DNA of 64,000 nt from Stereocaulon alpinum (GCA_018257865.1 JAEUBA010000061.1:62001-126000); one strand, 5' to 3'. Shown: positions 12,593 through 24,031, numbered from the stretch's first letter. Notes: a model not told the origin generated them from the letters alone. Made by a program: numbers and translations.

Positions 12593-13121
12593 TAACGGTT
12601 CATTGCGTGACATGTAGAGGAGCAGGGCGTTCGGGATATAATCTTGGAACACATATGTATATGGGATACGAGTAATGGGCTGCATGTACAATGGGGGTTT
12701 GGAAAAGGCATGACTTTTAAGCATCAAAATGGAGGGGTAATGCACTTGGAGCAAGCATGCATGGTGCAATAGGAAAAAGTCACGTTGTTGGTGGTAGAGC
12801 GTGTGCGCAACAGTACGAGTAGTTCACTTGCGGGCTTTAACTATGCATAGCATCGGGGCTGTTTGTTGCATCAATCTACAAAAGTCTCAAGTTGGCTGCC
12901 GCGTTCTACAAGTTCGTGAGCATTCACAATCCTAGTGTTCCTGACTGATACATTCCGAATCCCGCCCAAAGTAGAAAGGCTATCAATACTTCAGCAGCAA
13001 CCCACAAAACCTCACTGCAGCATTCACGCGAAAATATACATTCTCCTGATAGCTCATCAACATGATCTATACCCTCAAATCAAGCTTCACCCCAACACTG
13101 CAAATACAAACACATAAATCC
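12593..13121. other. Convergent intergenic region
   Basis: Holds the 3' ends of the convergent GH17 and SRR1-like genes. No gene, RNA or repeat recognised. Confidence 0.35.
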
Positions 13122-14138
13122 TCACAAACAAAGCTCTTCCAACCCCTTCATAGCCTTCTCCTCCACATCCTCTTCGTCCCCCCGACCCTCCTCACTCTTC
13201 AACCAGTAAACGCACAAAAAGAAACACCAATTATGTCCCCCCTCAAACTCAGGCATAGCCCTACAACTCATCCTATCCGCATACCCTTTCAAGACGTGAT
13301 GGATATCCTCGCTCGTTTTTTTGGCAATCGACCTGCTCAAAACTCATCAACCAATCACCCCTCACCAATCCGCACACAGAACAAGACACAAAATAAGAAT
13401 CTTGCGGGCTGACGTACACATCCCCAACAAACCCCTCCACATCCCCCCAAACACCCATCCCCGGCCCCTTACCCTCCCCACCCAACGCCCTCGCCAAATG
13501 CACCCACTCCAAATGCGGCGCGAAAAGAAACGTACTCTCGTCAATCATGCCAAACGCATCGGGATCTTCAACGATACTATAGCCTTCTCCCAGACTAGTG
13601 AGGAAGGCGTGGTCGGTGACGTTGAAGACTGGGTCTTGGAATATGATGGTGTGGAGCGAGTGGGTTTTTGCTATGGGGGGAGGAGTCAATGTTAATAAGG
13701 AAATTCAGAAATTTTCACCATGTATCATGTACCTAGTATTTCAAGTAGAGATACCAGAGCGGCTAGTTCCCATGATGATACTTCTACGCCTGCGGTTGGA
13801 CTGCCTAGACCTAGACATACGCATTTCGTGATTTGTAAATTGCTTGTGCAAGGAAGGATATCGTCTTCGAGGATTTTTTTGAGTTTTGTGTAGCAGGAGG
13901 ATTCTCGCCAGCGCGGCGTGTAGTGGGTTTTGAATTTTCGTGAGTAGGTCTCTAAGCTGAGAGATTCGCGTCGGATTTTTTCTTGCTGGAGGAGGCGTTT
14001 TGTGCGCTGGGTGTTGATGGTGCTTTTGGGGCCCTTGGTTATGTGTGTCCAGCCGGTGTCGTCGGTGATGGCGTGACGTTTTGATTGGGGTGGGGGTTTT
14101 TGCTTGCGAGTCATGGTGGTGGTTGGAGTGTGGGGCAA
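13122..14138 (-). CDS. SRR1-like domain protein
   Basis: Three exons on the minus strand: 14138-13733, 13670-13418 and 13332-13122. Introns are 62 bp (GTACAT...CCATAG) and 85 bp (GTACGT...GAGCAG), and the frames close to 289 residues. A second ATG at 14114 would give 281 residues; the choice is open. The N-terminus is basic (TRKQKPPPQSKR) with DTGWTHITKG. The SRR1 core follows: VCLGLGSPTAG, a Leu-rich helix, TIIFQDPVFN, then FLTSLGEGYSIVEDPDAFG and TFLFAPHLEW. SRR1-domain proteins are linked to circadian input in plants and to haem- or transcription-related roles in yeast (Ber1). The biochemical role is unknown. The protein is likely cytosolic or nuclear, as no signal peptide is seen. Confidence 0.82.
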
Positions 14139-15824
14139 AGGGGGGGTTTATGGTGCTGTGTTTAGGGTAGATGGTCTCTCCTGAGCGAGACTTGCATGTT
14201 TGTTTGTCATTTTTAGCTTAGGTTGTGGATATCCTCTGCCGACGTTAACTGTCCCGTCCTATATTCATATGGTGATAGACGTAAAGTACCTACGTCTTTC
14301 GTACACTTTCTAGTAGCCTGATAGCCCGTAAAGATATTGGATATCGCCAGGCACAGAAAGTGCCCGTTTGGGATTGGACAATACTCCCTGATTAGTGCTG
14401 TTAAGACGAAGTTCGGCATCAACTCCTCTATTGCAGGAACGGAGGCTGGTGATGGCAAGGTAGATAGGTGGACAATGCTTTGCGGAGAGCCAAAGTATCT
14501 ACTACTAGGGCGAATGTTCTCGTTTACAATTGATCTAATCTGCCATGATAGTGTCTTAAGTACTAAAGCTATCAAGCTTTATTTCACCAAGGCACTCATT
14601 CAATGCCTTCTGCCTTGCACAAGTGATGCATCAAGACTCAGGTCTCAGTCGACACATGAACCAAATAATAGTCTGGGGCAGTGGTTGAGGAAATCGCTCT
14701 TAGGGCAATAGTTCAAAAATCTGCTATGGCGTGTATTGGCTCATTTTGGTGTACATACCTCGCCGTATCAGATAAAGTGCGGGTGACGTGGCATTTTCCT
14801 CGGACTTCTGTGTATATCATAATACATATCTATTACAAATACCCCAAACTTAGGATTCGAGATTGTAGTTTCCAGATCGGGGGAATGGAGTCAAACCGCT
14901 TAGCCCTATTTTCCCACCAACAGCACTGGTGGTCGAAAAGATCGACTAAACGTCTTGGCACGGGCCCTAAAGATCGTGAACATACTATCATAATTGAGAA
15001 CTCCGTAGTATATTCGGCGCCCAACTAGATGTACGGACGCAGATTTGCAATCCTTTGTAGGCCTTTAAAATCCGTCACGGCATGGCCCCTAGGGATAGGT
15101 TCTTGGCATACCCGCTCCGCGACGTGGTAGGCACCTCTCTCTGCACCACGAGCCCACTGCACCACCACAACAGGCAAGAGAGCAACAAACCAGATCCGAA
15201 GATCCAGGTTTCCTATTCCACTACATAACCAATACTACCACAGCGGCCGTAATAAAATCTTGTTTGCAAACAACGAGTACTGGCGCTTTGTGCATTAAAC
15301 TCCTCTGAGCGCTCAGAGAGCTTAGTTTTCCGGTCTTCTACACTATCAATCATCTCAACATCAGTCTAACGAGACTTTATTGGACAACGGAGACATAAGA
15401 CTGAGGACCAAGATCAAGTGCACAAATGGATCCACCTGAGAGTTGATCGCGCCCTTTGGCCCATTTGGCTAATTCAGAGCTATTGTATACATGCAGGGTT
15501 CAGTCCAAAGACATCGCACCAGAAAAATACCTCCCACGGCCTATTTCCCCTTTGCGACTGTAATCAGCATGAGCAGATCTCAGTGAATACTAAACCAGTC
15601 CATAGCTAAATGGAGGTTCTCAGCAATTCAGGTCACAGGTTGAGATGACGCGGAAGTCAGCCCACCTTTCTCAGCGTTCAACGCCACTTTGCTTCACCAG
15701 CACCCATCGCTCTGCAGGCAGGATTTGCAAGTGTAATCCGAGTCTGTAATTGCTGTTAGAGGTCAAAGTCGAACGTTGGCAATAAAGGAAATGCAACATG
15801 TCATAGAGAAGGATCCATAACGTC
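14139..15824. other. 1.7 kb stretch without a supportable gene
   Basis: Lies between two minus-strand genes. A 124-codon plus frame (14337-14711) is the longest reading frame. It has no recognisable motif and no splice-extended homology, so it is not called. Confidence 0.35.
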
Positions 15825-16934
15825 TCAATAAGGATAATTCAGTCGATCCCAGCAGTCCTGCGCCAGACCACTTGACGCAGCGAAAAGTGGCTCAATGCTG
15901 TTTTTCCACACTTCTCCACGCTTGTTGGCGATGTTGCGGTAATTTTCGTGGAGAATCTCCTCCAGCGCCCTGTGTAGTAGACGGTCATTTGCACGTTCGC
16001 CCAACAGCACGAGCTGACTTATAAGTCTCAACCCCGCGCCGTTACCACCTTCAAGCGGCAGTGTGGTGATGTGACGCAGTGCACGAGCAAGCTCATCGTG
16101 GCTGCCGTTGGGCGTCCTAGAGATAGTATCTGCACCCAGGCCTGTATCGTGTAGTACGCGCCGGTATTCGAAGACATTACATTCCTCCACTAAAAGAAGG
16201 ACTGTCAGCGCTGCGTCGCTATAGTCGACTGTGAGGATCAATTGTGCCGGCTCATGGTCATTCATTTGGCTCTGCTCGGAACCCCTGTTGACGACGGCAG
16301 CTGAATTACATTTGTTGCCGATACCATAGGCACGCGCGGCTAGGATTCCGGCTGGTGGTTGTTCTGACATGGGCATTTGCAATGAAATCGAGGACATGGC
16401 AGAGCGGAGGGCATCAAGGTAATCGTCCGACACGGGAAATGGGAAGACGACTTCCGCAGCTGCGAGTGAGGTTTCCACATACGCTTCTGCAGCGGTCTTG
16501 AGTGCATCTAGCATCGGGATCAATGTCCTCCCACAGGCTTTCGGTCCCCCAAGCCAGGGCGGCAAAAAGTCCCGAAAAGATTGCAATCCCAAGTAAAGAT
16601 AGGAAGTACCGTAACAAGAATCGAAGATATCAACGTGGCTATAGTGGTGATCTGTTGCGAAGATATCATCCCTAGGTTGTGTTGAACGCATCGTCTGCTT
16701 GTACGCCGGACCGCCTTCAATTTTGGCCACGTCAACCTTGGAGCCATTTGTGAAGTAGATGCTAGTAGTGCTTGATTGCAAAAGGACGTCAGTCGTTAAA
16801 CACTTGAGGGTGGGATGCAGATTTTACCCGTAGTCGAGTGAAAGGCTGAAGCCGACGCCATATTCGGCAGACTGGACACCGTAGGCAGCGACGAGGCATG
16901 CAGCAATTACGCTGCGCCAACTGGAGTAGAGCAT
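15825..16934 (-). CDS. Secreted actin/Hsp70-fold ATPase-like protein
   Basis: Exon 16934-16828 joins 16770-15825 across a 57-bp intron (GTAAAA...ATCAAG), giving 350 residues. The first exon encodes a clear signal peptide (SVIAACLVAAYGVQS) followed by YGVGFSLSLDYGTTSIYFTNG, which looks like the phosphate-1 loop of the actin/Hsp70 fold (compare GIDLGTT...). Further on come a VPFPVSDDYLDALR-like segment, AARAYGIGNKCNS (comparable to AVAYGAA in Hsp70), LTVDYSDAALTVLL (comparable to a phosphate-2 strand) and an NGSHDELARALRHI segment. It is much shorter than Hsp70 and lacks the peptide-binding domain. Fungal genomes contain such orphan actin-like ATPase domain proteins. ATP binding is inferred and the role is unknown. 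A secretory leader on this fold is unusual. Confidence 0.65.
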
Positions 16935-17135
16935 CAGGTGGATTCCAATGTCTTTACACAGGTGGAAGTCAGGAAGAAAGACTGAAGTCGAAGAAGTGAA
17001 GGTGGAAAGCGGAGAGACACCTGAAGACGAGATTAGACACCAAAAGTAGGGAGTTTTGTCCTATGTTAGGTCTCGTAGTCATACATCCGGAAATGTATGC
17101 TTTGTTTCAAGTTGCTGCAGGTCAACTGAATTGCT

Positions 17136-18398
17136 CAGAGCGGCCTAAGTACCTGAAGTGCGCGCGTAACCGTTGCGCTACAGGCCCACGCCTTCCATTG
17201 GCAAAAGAGCACAGGCAAAGCTCTCGAGCTTTGCCCCTAGGCCACTATAGGATGCTCCGCGCGGTTGGCCTAGCCTGTAACAGTTGGGGCACTGTGGCGT
17301 GTAGCGATCGCGCTTCGGCAGCCGCCGGTAGGGGCACTGATGGTTAGTGGATAGGGCGTCGGGTAGTAGCTCCGGGGCGGAGCCTCCCAGGGAGGTAATA
17401 TTACGGCTCCTAGGTGGTGCCAGCGCGGAGTATCCTATATATAGTGGCCTAGGGGCAAAGCTTTCGAGCTTTGCTTAGGTATGCATTTTTGCCAAGGCTT
17501 GGGCCTGTAGCGCAATACGGTGTGCCGCAATAGGCAAATAGTCATATCAAATATTTTCAACTTTAATTTTGAACTTTTATTTCTAAAACCTACCCCACCA
17601 TATTTGCAATTATCAATAATCCAGTAACTACACCACCACCAGCTATTAACTGTCTATTACGTGACTCAAATAGTTGTTTCTATACGCAATAAACTATTGC
17701 TGGTGGTCAGAACTATACGCCGTCGTCTCCCGCCACCGTACATATCGCCGCCGGAAATAGGTGAAATGCTTATATCATCTCCACCAATAATATATAGTAG
17801 ACTGCGCTGACTGCTCCCTACAGGCAAGATAACCTCCTACCAGCCTCCCGCCCTCCTTCTACATACTATCCTACGTCTGCGAGTGGCTGGGCGGGTTGCG
17901 ATTCCACCCCGCTATCGCATAGTCCAGGTCTCCGCCCCAGCTGGCGGTGGGTAAGGCCCGCCTATGATGTGTACCGACAAGCATATGTATACGTATTGCT
18001 ACAGAGGTCCTCATACGTCAGTAGCGCCTCAATTAGTAGCTAAGATATAGGTAAGTACTGCGTAGCAAGTGCTTGGTGATCTATACCGCTGTTGAGCATA
18101 TATGATTAATACATAGGTTGCGGAGGGCCGACAGTTGATGGCAGCAGACTTAGTAGCGGCGGTATCAGGATAAGAGGCAGGAATTCGATAGAGTACTATT
18201 AGATAAGCTATATCGTAGGCGCTGTAGATGATTGGATCGCTGGTGGTGATGTAGTTACTAGATTATTGATAATTGCAAATGTGGTGGGGTAGGTTTTAGA
18301 AATAAAAGTTCAAAATTAAAGTTGAAAATATTTGATGTGACTATTTGCCCATTGCGGCACACCGTACGCAACGGTTACGCGCCTCAGAACTGCCCCTG
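17136..18398. mobile_element. hAT-like MITE, itself interrupted by a second MITE
   Basis: The outer inverted repeats are visible directly. The left part (about 17150-17262) contains CGCGTAACCGTTGCGCTACA, GGCAAAA, a GCAAAGCT hairpin and CCCCTAGGCCACTATA. The right part carries the same sequence in reverse complement at 17410-17515 and then 18367-18398. The right end reads inward CAGGGGCAGTTCTGAGGCGC, typical of hAT termini; the left end is degraded and no 8-bp target duplication could be matched, so the left boundary is approximate. No coding capacity. Removing the inserted 847-bp element leaves about 0.4 kb. A related fragment lies at 23847-23986. Confidence 0.7.
17518..18364. mobile_element. 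TA-flanked MITE with about 120-bp terminal inverted repeats
   Basis: The left end starts CGGTGTGCCGCAATAGGC at 17518. The reverse complement of the right end starts CGGTGTGCCGCAATGGGC (ending 18364). Both are flanked by TA (17516-17517 and 18365-18366), the target duplication used by Tc1/mariner/pogo-type elements. The inverted repeats stay nearly identical for about 120 bp (17518 to about 17640, and about 18242 to 18364), including TTCAACTTTAATTTTGAAC and CCTACCCCACCA, with only a few transitions. There is no transposase frame. It is inserted inside the right terminal repeat of the hAT-like MITE. Confidence 0.85.
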
Positions 18399-18821
18399 GT
18401 GACAATTTATTCCCAGAAACACAGCCTCATTCAAAGCCCTTTCAAGGAAGCGTATCAATATACGGAGAAGAAGATATAGGTTATAAAGACTTGTATATCG
18501 TACAGCTTTGACCATGAACTATAAGTGGACTGGACAATTAGGGCTTTCGAACAATCAAACCAAGAGGTTGTAGTCCCGCTCTTCTCTCAAGACACCCTTT
18601 AGAAAATAGTAAGCCCAGCTAAAGATCTCAATTTCTGCCTCTATGAATATCGTACACAACTTCTCTGCTTGTTAAGCGCCATGTCAGAAGTCCGCACACC
18701 TTGCAGACAGGTAGTTCCTAAGAACGTCCACTCAACGCCCCTCGAACACAGAAATCGCATGCAAGCGTTCAAAACGATGCCAACCATTTCATGTCGCCTA
18801 TCAATATATCATCGCCCGCGC
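18399..18821. other. Short gene-free stretch
   Basis: Lies between the MITE and the stop codon of the metallopeptidase gene. Nothing recognised. Confidence 0.3.
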
Positions 18822-20862
18822 CTATCCAGATCCTCGACAGTTCGCTACATCAGCACCACCAGCTAACACGACCGCCCTGCCAACACAAGCCTTCATCCCG
18901 ATTGGCAGATGTCCAGACGCATACCATTGGTACGTTGGGTCATTAGGGGTCATGGTAAATCTCCAATCCGTCACAGCGCCGCAGCGCTTGACATGGTTGT
19001 GCAAGCCGTCGCCATTGTTGCCGAGCTTAGCCTGATCAAAGCTCTTGCCCCGGAGCTCGAATTGATTCAGAACGAGTTTATAGGCAACGTCACAGCTGTC
19101 CGCCTCGGGGGCTGGTGGCGGTGCAGCTGATGTCTGGGCTGGAAGGGGTGCCAGGCTGGACTCGGACCCGTCGACAAGTGCCATCGGGGCGTCGGACGGT
19201 AGCTCCGTTGGAGCAAGGGGTGGAGTAATGGACGGTAGGGTCGCAGAACAGGTAGTAGGTAGAGAGGCGGTCACTATGGGCTTGTACCAGTCAGGATACT
19301 CAGAAGCGTCGTAGAGCGGGTCATCGATCTCTGGGCCTCCGTCTGGATTGTCAGCGTCGAACTCCTCCGTATTGTTTAGGGCGGCGACAGATGGCGGGTT
19401 GCCAGGCTCCCTGGCTTCATCCGCTAGGTTATCATCAACAGATTTTGCAGGATCCCAGGCTGTAGGATACTCGGGATAACTTGAAGACAGTGCCATTAGC
19501 TTGTGCAATGTGAGGGGTCAGCTTCCTGCCTGTACTCACAACCCATACCGGCGCCTCATGTACCACGACAAGGAAAAGTATACATAGGCATCGTCTTTGG
19601 ATCAAGTCAGCGGACGGGACCCACACATAAAAGCGGACGACCTGTATGAAAGGGAAAGGAATCGTACTGTTGTTTGCAGCCGCTTGCGTGCTGCGTCTAG
19701 CGAGCAGCTTTGCCTTTCCAGGCTTGTACGCTTTGCTTATCTCTCCATTGGGCCCAAATTTCATCTCGTAATCACGGGCTGTACTCATTTAGCTTTCCTT
19801 ACTTCCTGCATTACAGCAAAGGCATAGAGTCGTCGACTTACCACCTCCAGGACAGATCTGTGCGGTACCCCAATTCATGTGAATCCATTCATGGAGCATT
19901 GTCGAGCCTGAAAATCTTAGCGACACCTTTAGGCTCGAGGACCGCAGACTTACCTTTATTTCGTATATTGAGTTGATTCACTCGGAGGGTCTCGTTGATT
20001 GGTGCGTCTAGGTACTTGAGTACAGTAGCAAAGTCTGGAAATTTGGTGAAGTATTCCTTGCAGAAAGTTATGCGCGGGTAAATGAATTTTTTTATACCGT
20101 TATCTGTGAACGCGAGAACAGACTTGTTATTACAAGGATCTTTAAAAGTCCTGTCGCAATACAATTGGACGTATCGGTCGTTCCACCAGTCGCTCAGTCC
20201 CAAACCTCGATCGGCATAAGAGGCTCGACGCAAGGTGGCTGATTAGTATTAGCAGAAGGCCAGCACAGATCTGAGCTTATTGCATCTGGACAAGAATTAC
20301 TGTATATTCTGCTCTGCTGATCCCGGTTTTTGGGCGACGGACCGAAATAGTCTATAGCTGCTTCGTGGCTGAAGTCGATGAAGAAAATAGGTGGCTGATT
20401 TATGATATCAACGCTTGAGATTCCGGCGAATGCGATCACATTTGCATCGTGGACCGCTTGTTTGAGGTCTTTGATTTCGTCTGAGGAGCAGTTGTTGATT
20501 AAGTAGCTTGTAAGAATGGTAAAATTGCCTGTACGAACAGTCATCATCCAGAGAGTTGAAGCATCTCAACTGGGCTGACAGTGAAGTAACGAGAGAGATA
20601 GGATTGTGGAAGTAAGTCGTATGCTGGTTCATAGGCCCTTTTGGAATGCTGGCTATGTGGATTGGGGATGCAAAGGAATAATGGGCGGCTCTCCGAGCGC
20701 AACACACATACCTCCACTGTCTGTCACGTTGAAGCCTCCGTCAGTATCTACCATCCTTATTCCAGAGCCAGTAATCCCTTCCGAGTTGCCGTTCCAGTCA
20801 GCATGAACGAATTGGAGGAGCAGTACCAGAGCTGTAATGACAACGGAGGGTTGGTAGATCAT
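18822..20862 (-). CDS. Secreted M35-like zinc metallopeptidase with Cys-containing tail
   Basis: Seven exons close in frame to 517 residues: 20862-20712, 20528-20301, 20238-19954, 19907-19842, 19778-19668, 19594-19540 and 19479-18822. Introns are 183, 62, 46, 63, 73 and 60 bp. A signal peptide opens the protein (VVITALVLLLQFVHA). The zinc motif HEWIH lies at about 227-231 (MLHEWIHMNWGT), followed by RDYEMKFGPNG and, about 50 residues on, NNDAYVYFSLSWYM. HExxH, a downstream Asp-Tyr and an NxDxYxYF element are the layout of deuterolysin-type (M35/aspzincin) peptidases, though the canonical GTxxxxD is not exact. After an acidic/Pro-rich linker the last about 90 residues form a separate module (CDVAYKLVLNQFELRG...WYASGHLPIG...CVGRAV) resembling tails I recall on secreted fungal proteins, including chitinase-like ones. 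Activity is inferred. Confidence 0.75.
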
Positions 20863-22063
20863 GTTGCACGACCTATCACAATTGAACGAGAAGAGTTGCA
20901 GGGAATGGGCTTTAATTAAAGGACGCGGTTCAAGTTCAAAATTTAAGAGTAAGAACAAAATTCAAAATGGTTGTAGAAGGTGCAAACCTCTTATAGATAC
21001 ATACCTAAAAGCTCCCTCGAATAAGTCTAAGGCGGGACAACTTTACAAAGCCTGGGTGCCCACGACTGTCGAGGGCAGTGCTGAACTGTTCCATGACTAT
21101 GTATAGTACGATGAACACTGCAAAGGATATGTTAGGATGTTGGGTTCGATGCACTCGAAACATGGTTGGCAGCGCGCTTGCATGGGACTAGGTTACGAGG
21201 TTGGAGGTAATAAGGCTGAGAGCACCGAACGGCCTTTTGGTGGTATATTGGCGCTCAGACGGATGCTTACGGTCACCAAGGTCACTCCAGGTATCAGTAG
21301 GATTCTCCATGATCAAGCAGTCCCAACAACTGGGATACTGCCCGGGTTTCGAAGATTGGGACTGAGCTGAACGAGCTCCGGACGTGTGTTCACCAGCATA
21401 GGTATAGTAAATCAGCAGAAATCTCGAATGCTGATAGGAAGAGCGACCTGACGGGAATTGCTTCCGTTAGAATATTGGTGAAATTCATGGTGCTGTTGGT
21501 GGATACCTGCAACACTAGGTGCGCTTGCTACTCGTCTACTAGGGCTAGGGCTTGCCAAGGCCTCCATGCGCACTTAAGAAAATCTCTGCATGCAATTCTA
21601 GCTTGTTACAACATCAATAGCAACAATATCGTCCACCCCCAAAATTCATGACTGATCATCCTCCAATCAGATCGCTGATATTCTAAAGTCTTCACTGAAA
21701 AGATCTCCGCAGGCCCGCAGGGAGAGGGTGGAAGGAGCTTCCCATCGATAGGTCGGATCGTTCCTAGCCCATCATTATTAATTAGCGTCGCGACTTGCAT
21801 ATCGTCTCTCACAGGTCGAGACGCTGCTCCCTCGCACTGCCGTTGACTGGCCGGTAGGAGGAAGGAGCTGAAGCCGAAACAGGGTTCTGTTGGTCCAACT
21901 CGGCGTGGCTGTCTAAGACCCTACCAGACTCTAGCCCTATTAAGGGCCCCCCGAGCCCTTCGCACCCCCCTCATTCTCAGATTGGTGCAGAAGCGATCTT
22001 AATACTGTACATAGACATTACGTCTTTGCTGCCCGTTCGTCTTCCCTTTTCCCATCTGTCAAG
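20863..22063. promoter_or_regulatory. Divergent intergenic region
   Basis: 1.2 kb between the divergent metallopeptidase and prenylcysteine lyase genes. Short frames here (for example 21137-21370) show no family resemblance. It is assumed to hold both promoters. Confidence 0.35.
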
Positions 22064-23674
22064 ATGCATATCTTCACCCATTCCCTTGCCTTCATCGTTC
22101 TATTGCTAGATCGACTGTCCTTAATCGCAGCTTCTTCTGATGCAACTCAAATGCCAATGCAATGGTCGGAGTATGGCGAGCCAAAAGCAGAGTCCGCTGT
22201 GGTGAGCACTCCTAGGATTGCCATTATCGGCGCAGGCATTGCGGGCGCGTCTTCAGCGCACCACTTGCATAAACATGCCCGCTTGCATCAACCGCTGGAT
22301 ATCACCGTCTTCGAAGTCGATGACCAGGTTGGCGGACGTATTCGAAGTGCACATGTTTTCGGTGAGCCGCTCTACGACGTCGAGGTTGGCGCATCTGCTT
22401 TCACGGAGGACGACTGGTGCTTAAACGAAGCTATGCAGGAAGTGGGCCTCAGACGGGACGTACACGTACCTCCGAGCCACAATATAGGCGTCTGGGACGG
22501 CAACAACTTTATTATCAGCTGCAGCGACAAAGACAAACCCTTGACTCGTACATTGTGGCAGTCACTAAAGTGGCGGTGGAGGTATGGCTTGTCTCTGAAT
22601 GCCATGATCCGGGGGATCGCCGACAGGTTTTCAAGCTTCGTTGTTTCCCACCTACTCTTGGCCTTGCCGGAGCGGCTCCGCGCATCATTCACAAGTCAAG
22701 AAGTCTCATTCTTTACAACACCCTTCCTTGAAAGCTGTCGTGTTAGCGCCAAACTTATCAATGAAGCTGTTCGAGCAGAGAGTCGCCATCGTCATGCTCG
22801 CGATCTAGACCAAGTCAATGTGCTCTCTTCCCCCCTTGTACTACGCTCAGCCCCCAATATAGCGGTTCACGGAGGAAATCAGCGGCTCCCACACCGGATG
22901 TTGAAAATAGCTGAGGCGCATATTCACCTCAACACTCTTGTGACTCGAATTGCCGTTGGCGAACAAAGGCGATGGGCAATCTATGCTGAATCCACTGACA
23001 AGCAGGCTAAAGCGCAACCCTCCACATCTAAAACCGAATTCGATATTATCATCCTCGCAGCCCCCTTCGCTTCAACTAGTATCTATATAGATCCATCCAT
23101 CTTTGCCTCGATATCAACAAGCGAAGTACGACCCTATATTGAACGACACATCACCCTCTTCTCTACCCTCCAACAGCTTTCTCCTAAATATTTCAACCAA
23201 TCAAATAATGATACTGTACCAGAAAGAATACTCACAGCCCCGGCACAACTTGTAGCAGAGGATGCAAATGATATCTTCAGTATTACAGTGGCCGCCCGCT
23301 TCCAACAGCCCCCTTACGACTTTATCGACGAGGTCGAATATATCTATAAGGTCATCTCCTCTAAACCTATCCCTAACGATGAAATAGCCCGCTTGCTTGG
23401 TTACAACCTCGACTCCTCTACGGAAAATAAGTCAGAAGGTCAAACGCTTGATGATCTTGGCGTCACATGGCTTCATCGCCAAGCGTGGCCACATGCATAT
23501 CCTCAATTCAACCCTAAGGAACCATTTCTCGATAGTATCAAAATAGCGCCCGATCTGTATTACACTGCAGCTACGGAGCAGATGCTTAGTACAATGGAGA
23601 TGAGCTGTCGGATGGGCAAAAGTGTTGCGGAGCACTTGCATGACTCTAAGTGGGTGGGGGAGCTTATTCCGTAG
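22064..23674 (+). CDS. Prenylcysteine lyase/oxidase-like FAD protein
   Basis: Intronless 536-residue frame. It has an N-terminal signal sequence (FTHSLAFIVLLLDRLSLIAA), a dinucleotide-binding Rossmann motif IAIIGAGIAGASSA (about 52-66), a beta-strand acidic end ITVFEVDDQVGGR, and the E-GAS stretch DVEVGASAFTEDD. The C-terminal part has YPQFNPKEPF and LYYTAATEQMLSTMEMSC, which is where prenylcysteine lyases place the substrate-side FAD contacts. The family oxidises S-prenylcysteine from degraded prenylated proteins to free cysteine, a prenyl aldehyde and H2O2 in lysosome or vacuole-like compartments. The leader peptide fits. The length is typical for the fungal family (about 500-570). Family is well supported; substrate inferred. 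Confidence 0.85.
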   Translation: MHIFTHSLAFIVLLLDRLSLIAASSDATQMPMQWSEYGEPKAESAVVSTPRIAIIGAGIAGASSAHHLHKHARLHQPLDITVFEVDDQVGGRIRSAHVFGEPLYDVEVGASAFTEDDWCLNEAMQEVGLRRDVHVPPSHNIGVWDGNNFIISCSDKDKPLTRTLWQSLKWRWRYGLSLNAMIRGIADRFSSFVVSHLLLALPERLRASFTSQEVSFFTTPFLESCRVSAKLINEAVRAESRHRHARDLDQVNVLSSPLVLRSAPNIAVHGGNQRLPHRMLKIAEAHIHLNTLVTRIAVGEQRRWAIYAESTDKQAKAQPSTSKTEFDIIILAAPFASTSIYIDPSIFASISTSEVRPYIERHITLFSTLQQLSPKYFNQSNNDTVPERILTAPAQLVAEDANDIFSITVAARFQQPPYDFIDEVEYIYKVISSKPIPNDEIARLLGYNLDSSTENKSEGQTLDDLGVTWLHRQAWPHAYPQFNPKEPFLDSIKIAPDLYYTAATEQMLSTMEMSCRMGKSVAEHLHDSKWVGELIP

Positions 23675-23846
23675 GCTAAGATGTCCAGTAAAGCTGGATC
23701 TTCGTGCTATACGCTATTTGTAGACTGATTTGATGATTGAATAACATGTGTAAATGGGATTAGATCTACTATTGAAATCTGGCTTCCTACCCTAATTTTG
23801 CATTGCTATACCACTCATAACCACTCGAGGTGTTGCGGGCTGGGCC

Positions 23847-23986
23847 TAGGTGGACTCCTAGGTGATGCCAGCTCGGAGCATCCTATATATAGTGGCGTAG
23901 GGGCAAAGCTTTCAAGCTTTGCTTATGCTATTTTGCCAAGGTGGGGGCCTGTGGTGCAACGATTACGCGCCCCAGAACTGGCCCTG
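23847..23986. mobile_element. hAT-like MITE end fragment (third copy)
   Basis: It matches the right end of the element at 17.1-18.4 kb: CCTAGGTG, TGCCAGC, CGGAG then CATCCTATATATAGTGG, the GCAAAGCT hairpin (23903-23922), TTTTGCCAAGG, GGGCCTGT and the terminal TTACGCGCCCCAGAACTG. This copy lacks the TA-MITE insertion, so it shows the pre-insertion state of the terminal repeat. Only one end is seen; the partner end was not found nearby. Confidence 0.7.
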
Positions 23987-24031
23987 GGGCCGGCCGCTGA
24001 CCGTCGTGGGAAAGTCAGATTCTTCTAAGAT

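Noticed and set aside
12100..12711. 203-codon minus-strand frame at the 3' end of the GH17 gene
   Set aside because: Antisense to the catalytic domain and its splice junction; no family features.
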